Assembly: GCA_031268795.1 (NCBI GenBank)
Contig: JAIRWT010000003.1
Span: 1-50,799, forward strand
DNA from: Puniceicoccales bacterium
GTDB taxonomy: Bacteria; Verrucomicrobiota; Verrucomicrobiia; Opitutales; JAIRLM01
DNA length: 50,799 bases
Direction of reading: 5' to 3'
The position numbers and the translations under genes are program-made. This document shows positions 44,948-50,799 of the stretch, piece after piece. The notes below the pieces were generated by a model. That model was not told the DNA's origin. It saw only the letters and a list, made by a program, of their open reading frames with translations, and searched no databases. The stretch's first letter is position 1; the number at the start of each line of letters is the position of its first letter.

Positions 44948-45523
44948 ATGGAAAAGTCAAAGCAACGGGATATTCCCGAGTATTTCTGTCCTACATCGCC
45001 GGATGAATGGCGGAAGTGGCTGGATGAAAACGGAATCAAAAAGCGGGGGATTTGGCTTCTCTTTCCCCATAAAAATACAAAACGTCCCAGAATTTCCTAC
45101 TTCGAGGCTCTTGAGGAGGCATTGTGTTTTGGCTGGATTGATGGAATGGTTAAATCCTACGATGCAACGACGCTTTCCCAGCGGTTCAGCCCACGCGCCG
45201 CTAAAAGTTCATGGAGCGAGGTGAATAAGCAGCATGCTCGATTATTAATTGCCACCGGGAAAATGACTTCCGCCGGGCATGCCGTACTTCCGGATTTGGA
45301 TGTGGATTCCTACGTGGCACCTGAGGATATTCTTGAAATTTTACGCAAGGACAAGGCGATTTGGAAAAATTTTTGCGCCTTCCCTACTTACTACCGAAAC
45401 ATTCGCATCGCCGCCCTCGATCAATGTCGTAAGCATTCACCGGAACGATTTTCAAAAATGTTGACCCATTTCATGGAGCAGACGCGTAGAGACCGCCTCT
45501 ATGGCCGATTTCGCACACGTTAG
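44948..45523 (+). CDS. YdeI/OmpD-associated family protein
   Basis: 191 residues. Recognisable YdeI/OmdA family sequence: DEWRKWLDENGIKKRGIWLLF near the N-terminus, then ISYFEALEEALCFGWIDGMVKSYD and RFSPRAAKSSWSEVN. In other bacteria members are linked to peptide or bacteriocin tolerance, but their biochemical role is poorly known. The gene starts 4 bp after glyS and should be co-transcribed with it. Confidence 0.88.
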   Translation: MEKSKQRDIPEYFCPTSPDEWRKWLDENGIKKRGIWLLFPHKNTKRPRISYFEALEEALCFGWIDGMVKSYDATTLSQRFSPRAAKSSWSEVNKQHARLLIATGKMTSAGHAVLPDLDVDSYVAPEDILEILRKDKAIWKNFCAFPTYYRNIRIAALDQCRKHSPERFSKMLTHFMEQTRRDRLYGRFRTR

Positions 45524-45667
45524 GTAGTTACCCGCCCACAAAAAACAGGGTTAATGTCCGGGATGCGGAGGTGGAAAAATTTCATCATCACCATAGTTGC
45601 TTTTGAGGATGTTTTTTCGAAAGTTAACACCTTGTGGTCCAGTCAAAGCCCTGCCGGTGCACGTAAC

Positions 45668-46744
45668 CTACGAAGTTGGTGCGCTATGCTGTGTTTTTAG
45701 GGCTTCCAGCCGGGCATCTAATTTTTTAAAATCTGCGTCCGTCAACAGCTTCTGGCCGTGTAATTTTTCAATATGAAGCTGTTGTTTAATTACTTCCATC
45801 ATGGAATGGAAATTACGATTAATTTCAATCAATTTCTGATCGGCCTTGTCGCCTGCTTTATGACCTTCACCTGCACGAGTGTAGTTGCCAGCCTTATCGA
45901 TACCGCTTTTATTAAGAAATGTATTCCAGCACTTTTGAGTGTTGGCTAAAACTTTTTTGAATTTTTTTCCAGCAACAGCGATTTGATCAAATTTAATTCC
46001 GCTTAAATCTGGAGTTTCCTGACCGTTAAGCAACAAGACCGTTTCATCGTGCAAGTTTTTAAGATTCGCAGCAAGTACATCGGAAGTAGAGTCCGTCGAT
46101 GCCGATTTCAATGTTTGAGGATTCTGAATTTTTGCAACGGTCTCGGGACAGCTCGCATTTACATCATTTATTACGATTTGAATCGCATGCCGATTCTTCT
46201 TCGCCTCTGCTAACTGTTCTAGTTTCTTTTGCAAGTGCTTCAATTTTTTGGCGACAGCAAGCGAATCGAAACCTTCGTCCGTTGATTTCGACAGACAATC
46301 TGTGGGTTGTTTACCTTCATTATGTGCTCCAATGGCATTATTGATTTCAGTCGTCAGAGCAGCAATAGTGGTGTCCAATTTTCCTGCAGTCCCCAACAAA
46401 TGAGTGAGCTTTGCACTCGCCTCATCAACCGTTATGGTTTTGTTGTAATCGACCAGGAAACTTAAGTGGCTAAATGCAAATTTTCTAGCCGCTGCATCGT
46501 TTAGCGGAACGCTAAAAGTAACTATTCGAGCAATATGGCCGCCGAGCCATACGATGATAGCGGTAACCGTATTGGCTTGAGTCCTGAGATATTGAAAAGT
46601 CACCGGCCTTATATCGATCGAGCGAGTTTTAGTTGTTTCCGAGTTTCCAGAACTCGACACTTTGTTGAGCAATTTTTCCAACTCAGGACCGTAGCGAACT
46701 GCAGAAAATAACGATACCCCATCGGGCAACTTTAAGGATTCCAT
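45668..46744 (-). CDS. Coiled-coil hypothetical protein
   Basis: 358 residues. One short hydrophobic stretch (about 57-77, ANTVTAIIVWLGGHIARIVTF) may be a weak TM helix. Much of the rest is helical and Lys/Glu/Gln-rich, with a clear coil around 175-205 (KKLKHLQKKLEQLAEAKKN). Ser/Thr-rich patches (STDSTSD) suggest flexible links. No family is recognised. Its upstream region contains MITE relic D, and the product resembles the other unassigned, possibly secreted, proteins of this window in composition. Confidence 0.65.
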   Translation of the reverse strand: MESLKLPDGVSLFSAVRYGPELEKLLNKVSSSGNSETTKTRSIDIRPVTFQYLRTQANTVTAIIVWLGGHIARIVTFSVPLNDAAARKFAFSHLSFLVDYNKTITVDEASAKLTHLLGTAGKLDTTIAALTTEINNAIGAHNEGKQPTDCLSKSTDEGFDSLAVAKKLKHLQKKLEQLAEAKKNRHAIQIVINDVNASCPETVAKIQNPQTLKSASTDSTSDVLAANLKNLHDETVLLLNGQETPDLSGIKFDQIAVAGKKFKKVLANTQKCWNTFLNKSGIDKAGNYTRAGEGHKAGDKADQKLIEINRNFHSMMEVIKQQLHIEKLHGQKLLTDADFKKLDARLEALKTQHSAPTS

Positions 46745-46874
46745 GGTATAAGTTTACTGAGAATGTAAATTAATAGCAAGTTATTTTGCAAAAAAGTTTA
46801 TCTTTGTGAAATTTTTCAACTATTTTCCGAAATCACAAATGAAATATCTTCTTTCCGGTCATTAGATAGCTGAA

Positions 46875-46980
46875 TACCCCGATTGCATAATTCAAAATCC
46901 GCGGTTTATGACGACGAGAGGCACCGCGATTACCGCTTTGGCAGAGGCCAAGACGCGAGAACGGGAGAAATCTTCGAAAG
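46875..46980. mobile_element. MITE-like element, copy D (partial)
   Basis: It starts TA-CCCCGATTGCATAATTC and matches the reverse complement of the right end of copy B (11958 leftwards) at about 68 of the first 75 positions. Similarity fades after GAAATCTTCG. It includes an open frame with ATG at 46908 whose first 23 codons parallel copy B (M.TR..AITALAEA..R..EKSS) and which runs on to a stop at 47075. The far terminus is missing. It lies in the 358-bp gap between the 358-aa gene and tRNA-Asp, oriented opposite to copies B and C. Confidence 0.65.
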
Positions 46981-47062
46981 TCTTGAATTCCTTTATCTCT
47001 GCGCATTGCCAGAAGATGAGAATCGTTAAAAAGTTGCAACCGAAGAACCCACGATCCGACAT

Positions 47063-47078
47063 GCCGCTAAAATAGCGG
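47063..47078 (-). terminator. Hairpin downstream of tRNA-Asp
   Basis: CCGCTA-TTT-TAGCGG forms a perfect 6-bp stem about 25 nt beyond the tRNA-Asp 3' end on its strand. No T-run follows, so it may be a processing barrier or a factor-dependent terminator rather than a classic intrinsic one. Confidence 0.35.
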
Positions 47079-47102
47079 GGGGCTTTCGAGATTCGCGCTG
47101 TG

Positions 47103-47180
47103 TGGCGGGATGGACGGGGCTCGAACCCGCGACCTTCGGCGTGACAAGCCGACGTTCTGGCCAAACTGAACTACCACCCC
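47103..47180 (-). tRNA. tRNA-Asp (anticodon GTC)
   Basis: A 78-nt tRNA with encoded CCA. The acceptor GGGGTGG pairs with CCATCCC (one G-T), with discriminator G. The D arm is TAGTTCAGTTTGGCCAGAA, the anticodon arm TCGGC-TTGTCAC-GCCGA gives GTC, and the T arm is CGCGGGTTCGAGCCCCG in outline. It reads GAC and GAU. Confidence 0.96.
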
Positions 47181-47189
47181 AACGTCTTT

Positions 47190-47218
47190 TACCCTGGCAA
47201 GAGGTCAAAACGTGTCAA
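47190..47218 (-). promoter_or_regulatory. Putative tRNA-Asp promoter
   Basis: A consensus TTGACA (47213-47218 on the minus strand) is followed by 17 bp and AGGGTA (47190-47195), 9 bp before the tRNA 5' end. The -35 is perfect and the spacing ideal; the -10 is weak. Confidence 0.5.
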
Positions 47219-47259
47219 CGTGATTTTTGCGAGGCTATACGAGAATTTACAACCACGAC

Positions 47260-48132
47260 CTATGGAAGCACTGAAGTTGGAAATTCCATGCCATCCGCCG
47301 GTGCGATCACTGGACGTAAGCCTCCGCGCAGAATGAATTTTTCACCGGTAATAATGTTTTCGCCATTTCCAATGCGCACATTTCCAGAAAAAACTATTAC
47401 ATTTTCCTTTGGATATATCTCACATGCATTAGCAGAAAAAGATCGATTTCTCCAAAATCCGGAAACATTCCCAACAGCATCAATCTTTTGCCGTATGCGG
47501 TCGCCAGCCGAGCGATTGGGAGCAGCCCAAGATTTTTCCGGAAAATTTAACACGCGGAGGGAATCGCATGTCATCTCAAGATTGCCAGATTGAATTTCCG
47601 CCCGATCATTAAAATAAAAAAATACGCCTTTGGAATCATATGAAATTTGCAAAAACGCACTGGTAATCAAAGTGTATCGCCCATCGGAGCCCTGGGTGCA
47701 TTCTCCATTGATTGCCGCATCAAAGACACCTTCAAAAAAAACGCGAATATCCCGGTCCATAACCATGCGTTTATCGGAGCCAAAAATTTTCCACCGCGTA
47801 CTCAGAGCTGTGAAAAGTTCTCCTGCCACGTGGATAAACTCTTCACCGTTGATTTCCTGCGTGGAAAGATTTAAAAAGGTTTCCGTTCCCCCGATAAAGA
47901 TCTGCGCTTTGCCATCCTCGTCAAAAAGTTGCATGTGCACATCCTGGAGTCGCATGACATCGCCAGAGGGTAAGGCCATGGAACTGCGTATATCCCAAAC
48001 TTTTGCCCCGGCCTCATTAAAAATTGGAAAAAAAAAGCCGTCAGCCTCTGCGCTCATAAGCACGCCGTACTCCACATTTAAGAAGCCGTGTATTAGCAAA
48101 AGGAGAATGCTCCATGCATTTCCGCGGAACAT
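47260..48132 (-). CDS. LptA/OstA-like lipopolysaccharide transport protein
   Basis: 290 residues with an N-terminal signal sequence (NAWSILLLLIHGFLNVEYGV, cleavage probably near 28) and an otherwise beta-rich product. The C-terminal part has the OstA pattern: NRSFSANACEIYPKENVIVFSGNVRIGNGENIITGEKFIL, in which a modified element is described as unwanted or converted (GNVxI..G...I.G). Family members form the periplasmic bridge or inner-membrane LptC-like part that moves LPS to the outer membrane. Residues 30-200 also show beta-repeat character. It starts 9 bp after rpmB on the same strand. LptC is the alternative name, given its length. Confidence 0.75.
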   Translation of the reverse strand: MFRGNAWSILLLLIHGFLNVEYGVLMSAEADGFFFPIFNEAGAKVWDIRSSMALPSGDVMRLQDVHMQLFDEDGKAQIFIGGTETFLNLSTQEINGEEFIHVAGELFTALSTRWKIFGSDKRMVMDRDIRVFFEGVFDAAINGECTQGSDGRYTLITSAFLQISYDSKGVFFYFNDRAEIQSGNLEMTCDSLRVLNFPEKSWAAPNRSAGDRIRQKIDAVGNVSGFWRNRSFSANACEIYPKENVIVFSGNVRIGNGENIITGEKFILRGGLRPVIAPADGMEFPTSVLP

Positions 48133-48141
48133 AGGCCTGGA

Positions 48142-48375
48142 TTAAGCGACCTTTGTAATTTTTCCGGCTTTGATGGCCTTAACGCAAACCCACTGACGTT
48201 TTACTTGGCCACTTGGGAGAGCCATGCGCACGTGTTGCACATTTGGACGGAATTTCCGCTTTGTTACCTTAACGACATGTGTGCCGATTCCGCCGCTTTT
48301 TTTAGATTTTCCCCTGCGATGAATGATGCCACCGCGAATTGGCCGCTTACCCGTAATTACACAAATCCTAGCCAT
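48142..48375 (-). CDS. rpmB: 50S ribosomal protein L28
   Basis: 77 residues from the ATG at 48373-48375, with GGGG a few bases upstream. The frame is open further upstream, but only this start gives MARICVITGKRPIRGG, the normal L28 opening. The rest is basic: HRRGKSKKSGGIGTHV, KRKFRPNVQHVRM and QWVCVKAIKAGKITKV. It is a large-subunit protein near the E site. It contains no CxxC zinc pair, so it is the C-minus form. The LptA-like gene follows 9 bp downstream. Confidence 0.96.
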   Translation of the reverse strand: MARICVITGKRPIRGGIIHRRGKSKKSGGIGTHVVKVTKRKFRPNVQHVRMALPSGQVKRQWVCVKAIKAGKITKVA

Positions 48376-48461
48376 CTTTTCCCCTATATTATTACCGATG
48401 TGTCCATATAGCGTAACCAACGGCCACCATGTCAATAAAATCGCAAAATTTGCCATACAGC

Positions 48462-49097
48462 TCACTTTGAAAGAAGGCCATCCGGCAGGAGCTGAAGTAT
48501 CCCGGAAAAGGCGTATTGCATCCCGAGCGCAAGCGTTAGGAGTCCCGCCAAGCGAAAAAGTAAACTGGTAACCACTCCACCGGCGGCACGAATTAATCGT
48601 GAAAAAAGAAAAAGCAACCCGCAGGCCAATGAAACCATACATGCCCACGACACGACGATGGAAGCCTTTTGCGTGATTGAAGATGCTTTCGTATATAAAT
48701 TCATCGCACAAATCAACGTGCCGGGACTTCCGAGAAATGGCAACGCAAGCGGTATCACGCTGAAATTTTGGCCGGCAATTTTCCCGACATTATCCCCAGT
48801 GTGCAGTACGGATAAGGCAAGGAAAGCAAGGGCGAATCCAGAAACAAATTCAATTGCCGCCATATTCACTCCTAGAAAATTCAAAATTGCCGTGCCCCAA
48901 AAGGCAAAAACCAACACCAGAAAAAAGGCAATGGCACCGCCATCATAAATTATCTTTGTCCGCGCTTCTACGCTGTGATATCCGGCCAACGAACTGAATA
49001 TCAGTGCCGTAGCAATTGGATTGGTTGCGTTCCAAAGCAAGCAAAAGGCATTCCATGCGTCACCAACAAGCCCAGTCATATCTATCTCTGCCTTCAT
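48462..49097 (-). CDS. MarC-family integral membrane protein
   Basis: 211 residues with six hydrophobic helices. MarC features are visible: FCLLWNATNPIATALIFSSL near the N-terminus and FSVIPLALPFLGSPGTLICAMNL in the middle, including the conserved NP and LPxxxGPG-like turns (here GSPG). The family is widespread, sometimes named after the mar locus, but has no settled function. It lies 86 bp upstream of rpmB on the same strand and divergent from the metalloprotease gene. Confidence 0.88.
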   Translation of the reverse strand: MKAEIDMTGLVGDAWNAFCLLWNATNPIATALIFSSLAGYHSVEARTKIIYDGGAIAFFLVLVFAFWGTAILNFLGVNMAAIEFVSGFALAFLALSVLHTGDNVGKIAGQNFSVIPLALPFLGSPGTLICAMNLYTKASSITQKASIVVSWACMVSLACGLLFLFSRLIRAAGGVVTSLLFRLAGLLTLALGMQYAFSGILQLLPDGLLSK

Positions 49098-49143
49098 TGG
49101 AGAAGAAAAGATAAACCTCAGTCAAGGTCGAAAAACCCTTTTC

Positions 49144-49160
49144 CTTACCCTGGTGGTAAG
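49144..49160 (+). promoter_or_regulatory. Inverted repeat in marC/metalloprotease intergenic region
   Basis: CTTACC-CTGGT-GGTAAG is a perfect 6-bp dyad with a 5-bp centre, followed by AATTTTT. It lies 84 bp before the metalloprotease start. It could be an operator, or a weak terminator/attenuator in that gene's leader. Confidence 0.35.
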
Positions 49161-49244
49161 AATTTTTACACGTGGGGAAAATTTCTCGCCAATAGGCACA
49201 AAGTTCATTTGCGAACTGGTTAAAACGAACTTTTATTATAGCAT

Positions 49245-50015
49245 ATGAAACACCAATTCCGCAATGATCTTTTTTTTGAAGACGCGGAAAAGTTACATCT
49301 AACTTTTGATGATACGTGGATTTACTCTGGCATCGAAGACGCTCAGGTGCGCGCGCGCTTGTGCGAATTTGTTGAATATGAACCACTATTTTCGAGTGTT
49401 CTCGATGAAATATGTGCCGGTGTCGTTGGTCGAACTCTTTTTCGAATTATTGCAACAAAGTCAGCCATACACATGGGCGGCAAAAAAATAAAGCTATTCA
49501 ACTATAGTGGAGAAGTAAGTATTTATTCACGGAAGGATTTTGCCGTGGTAACCAATCGTAGCATGTTCGATGAATATGGAAACGGCCTAAGTTCGCGGCA
49601 ATATTACTACATCAGTGATGATGGAGAAATCGCCACTAAGGGGAAAACGCTCGCCGGGGCCCTTTTCCATGAATTTTGCCACGCCTTGCACGACATTGAA
49701 AAAATTCCTGAAATTACAAATTTGGATGAGCTTTACAGATCCAATGCGATTCTTGGGCAAACCTGGGATAGCGCTGAGGAATTGCGGACTATTACCGGCT
49801 GTGTTTATGGTCAACGCTACGATCCCGTATGCGACCACTGTTTTGATCTTTGTGATTCAATCGTGACAGAAAATTCATTCCACCCAAGGTACAGCCACAA
49901 GGGCTACGATGTGACAATACCGCCGCCGGATGAACTGGCCGGAAGGCGACAATTGCGGGCCTATCTTTCTGAATCTAAAAAAATAATGGAAGGGTGGAAA
50001 AAATATGTTTTTTGA
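49245..50015 (+). CDS. HExxH metalloprotease resembling NleD/M91 effectors
   Basis: 256 residues, no signal peptide or TM. The zinc site is [17 protein letters not shown] with HEFCH at 142-146, and a plausible third ligand is in [10 protein letters not shown] (Glu178 or Glu179), an arrangement like the M91 family of type III effectors such as NleD, which cleave host MAP kinases. The N-terminal half has strands typical of the family ([15 protein letters not shown]). The similarity is by motif and layout only; other gluzincin families cannot be excluded. The 3' end overlaps the frame of the tpiA remnant by 11 bases. A hairpin lies in its leader. Confidence 0.75.
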   Translation: MKHQFRNDLFFEDAEKLHLTFDDTWIYSGIEDAQVRARLCEFVEYEPLFSSVLDEICAGVVGRTLFRIIATKSAIHMGGKKIKLFNYSGEVSIYSRKDFAVVTNRSMFDEYGNGLSSRQYYYISDDGEIATKGKTLAGALFHEFCHALHDIEKIPEITNLDELYRSNAILGQTWDSAEELRTITGCVYGQRYDPVCDHCFDLCDSIVTENSFHPRYSHKGYDVTIPPPDELAGRRQLRAYLSESKKIMEGWKKYVF

Positions 50016-50244
50016 CTTCTTGAGAATGCTAATGGATTATTCTAATCGCATAATTCAAAACTCGGAATTTGTGGCAATGGTAGCTGGAGGATCCATGAGG
50101 GCGGCCAACGCCAAGGACCTGCTTATGCGGCCGGATATCGATGGAGGGCTTATTGGAGGAGCCTCGCTTAGCGTGCAGGAATTTGCCACAATCATCAAAA
50201 TTGCCAGTTCAATTGAAGAACGACAAAAGACTTGTGGAAATTAG
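50005..50244 (+). pseudogene. tpiA: 3' remnant of triosephosphate isomerase
   Basis: The 79-residue frame contains the C-terminal signature of Tpi[40 protein letters not shown], equivalent to the phosphate-binding GGSxxxxN and DGxLVGGASL loops. The N-terminal three quarters, with the catalytic Lys, His and Glu, are absent from the window. It cannot fold as a TIM barrel alone. The metalloprotease gene lies immediately upstream where the rest of tpiA would be, so the remnant suggests replacement or insertion at the tpiA locus, or a decayed second copy. Confidence 0.8.
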
Positions 50245-50246
50245 GA

Positions 50247-50799
50247 TTACAGGCAGCGCCTCCTTTGGCGGTCTGTCATTCCTTGCAGGCATTCATAAAA
50301 AATAGCGAATAGTGCTGGATCATTCTGTTGTTTTAATGTCCAAAAAACGTTTTTCCCCGTGCGGTTGCGCGCGGAGAAGATTTTCAGGCGCTCCTCGAGC
50401 GGAAAATCTTTAAGTCTCGAAAGAAAAGGTTTAATAACTTCTGGTGGCGAAGTATAACATAGAAACATCGTAAATGTTGTACCGGTATTGTTTTCCCGTT
50501 CTAGCATGGCACGTTCGGCCTCGTGTGTCGGATACAATCCGAGGAATTGATTAAGTAACGTCGGGTCACTGCAATTTTGGGCAAAGCGTATAGCAAGATT
50601 ATTATTATGATTATCTGTCTTTGCCCGAATTTCATCGAGCTGTTCTTCTGGAAACTTTTGCAATAGTGCAAACAGAAAATATGCGTCTTGAAAATTAGTT
50701 TTTCTAGCCCACTCGATAAACGGTTTTGTTGCGCCAGTGCGTATAAGAAAATCGGCGACTGTCCGATCGTCGATATCGCACGTTTCGTGGAATTCATCA
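50247..50799 (-). CDS. Partial ankyrin-like repeat protein (5' end outside window)
   Basis: The frame is open from the window edge to the stop at 50247 (183 residues seen); there is no start inside that needs to be used. Three roughly 40-residue helical units can be aligned: FPEEQLDEIRAKTDNHNNNLAIRFA, HEAERAMLERENNTGTTFTMFL and FPLEERLKIFSARNRTGKNVFWTL, each followed by a polar turn and a second helix ending near a Leu-rich FL..L segment. The N-x-x-G-x-x spacing recalls degenerate ankyrin repeats, which in intracellular bacteria often bind host proteins. It is convergent with the tpiA remnant. Confidence 0.7.
   Translation of the reverse strand, partial: DEFHETCDIDDRTVADFLIRTGATKPFIEWARKTNFQDAYFLFALLQKFPEEQLDEIRAKTDNHNNNLAIRFAQNCSDPTLLNQFLGLYPTHEAERAMLERENNTGTTFTMFLCYTSPPEVIKPFLSRLKDFPLEERLKIFSARNRTGKNVFWTLKQQNDPALFAIFYECLQGMTDRQRRRCL

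Noticed and set aside
48376..48711. N-terminal extension of L28
   Set aside because: L28 begins at MARICVITGKRP; the upstream frame covers the promoter region and part of marC.

Overview
The window looks like chromosome from a host-associated, probably intracellular, bacterium of the PVC group, most likely Verrucomicrobiota with chlamydia-like habits. This placement is inference from gene content: McsA/McsB-type proteins, pyruvate phosphate dikinase, a Verrucomicrobia-like triosephosphate isomerase remnant, paired nutrient-type MFS carriers, and a scatter of long unrecognised proteins with eukaryote-like or secreted-effector-like modules. No rRNA or ribosomal operon is present to fix the phylum. 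Conserved genes are compact and often overlap by 1-10 bases; unfamiliar genes sit between them in larger gaps.

Layout. 1-4 kb: a ten-copy 11-bp tandem repeat, a GT4 glycosyltransferase, then sucC-sucD. 4-10 kb: a sigma-70 factor, a dicarboxylate/amino-acid symporter, two unknowns, an ABC-F ATPase and a one-TM protein. 10-18 kb: an accessory stretch with two small Ala-rich coiled proteins, a family of short inverted-repeat (MITE-like) elements, a translationally coupled gene pair whose second product may be a degenerate OTU-like protein, and a 694-residue repeat protein. 18-23 kb: ppdK, an M29 aminopeptidase and an RluA pseudouridine synthase. 23-34 kb: an Inc-like two-TM protein, a GxSxG lipase-like protein, two MFS carriers around tRNA-Leu(CAA), a McsB-like protein with altered catalytic motifs, a large protein ending in an OTU cysteine-protease domain, and another two-TM protein. 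34-49 kb: CCA-adding enzyme, a BioD-BioA fusion, DHFR, a duplicated-domain unknown, a CysJ-like reductase, infC, mcsA-like, glyS, a YdeI-like protein, a coiled-coil unknown, a MITE relic, tRNA-Asp(GTC), an LptA/OstA-like protein, rpmB and marC. 49-50.8 kb: a HExxH metalloprotease resembling the NleD/M91 effectors, a 3' remnant of tpiA, and a partial ankyrin-like repeat gene running off the edge.

The most interesting content is the set of candidate host-directed proteins (OTU, M91-like protease, lipase-like, Inc-like, ankyrin-like, a protein ending in a CaaX-like box) interspersed with housekeeping genes, and a home-grown MITE family with TA-flanked CCCCG termini in at least four copies. No secretion apparatus is encoded here, so effector status is inferred from domain content only.
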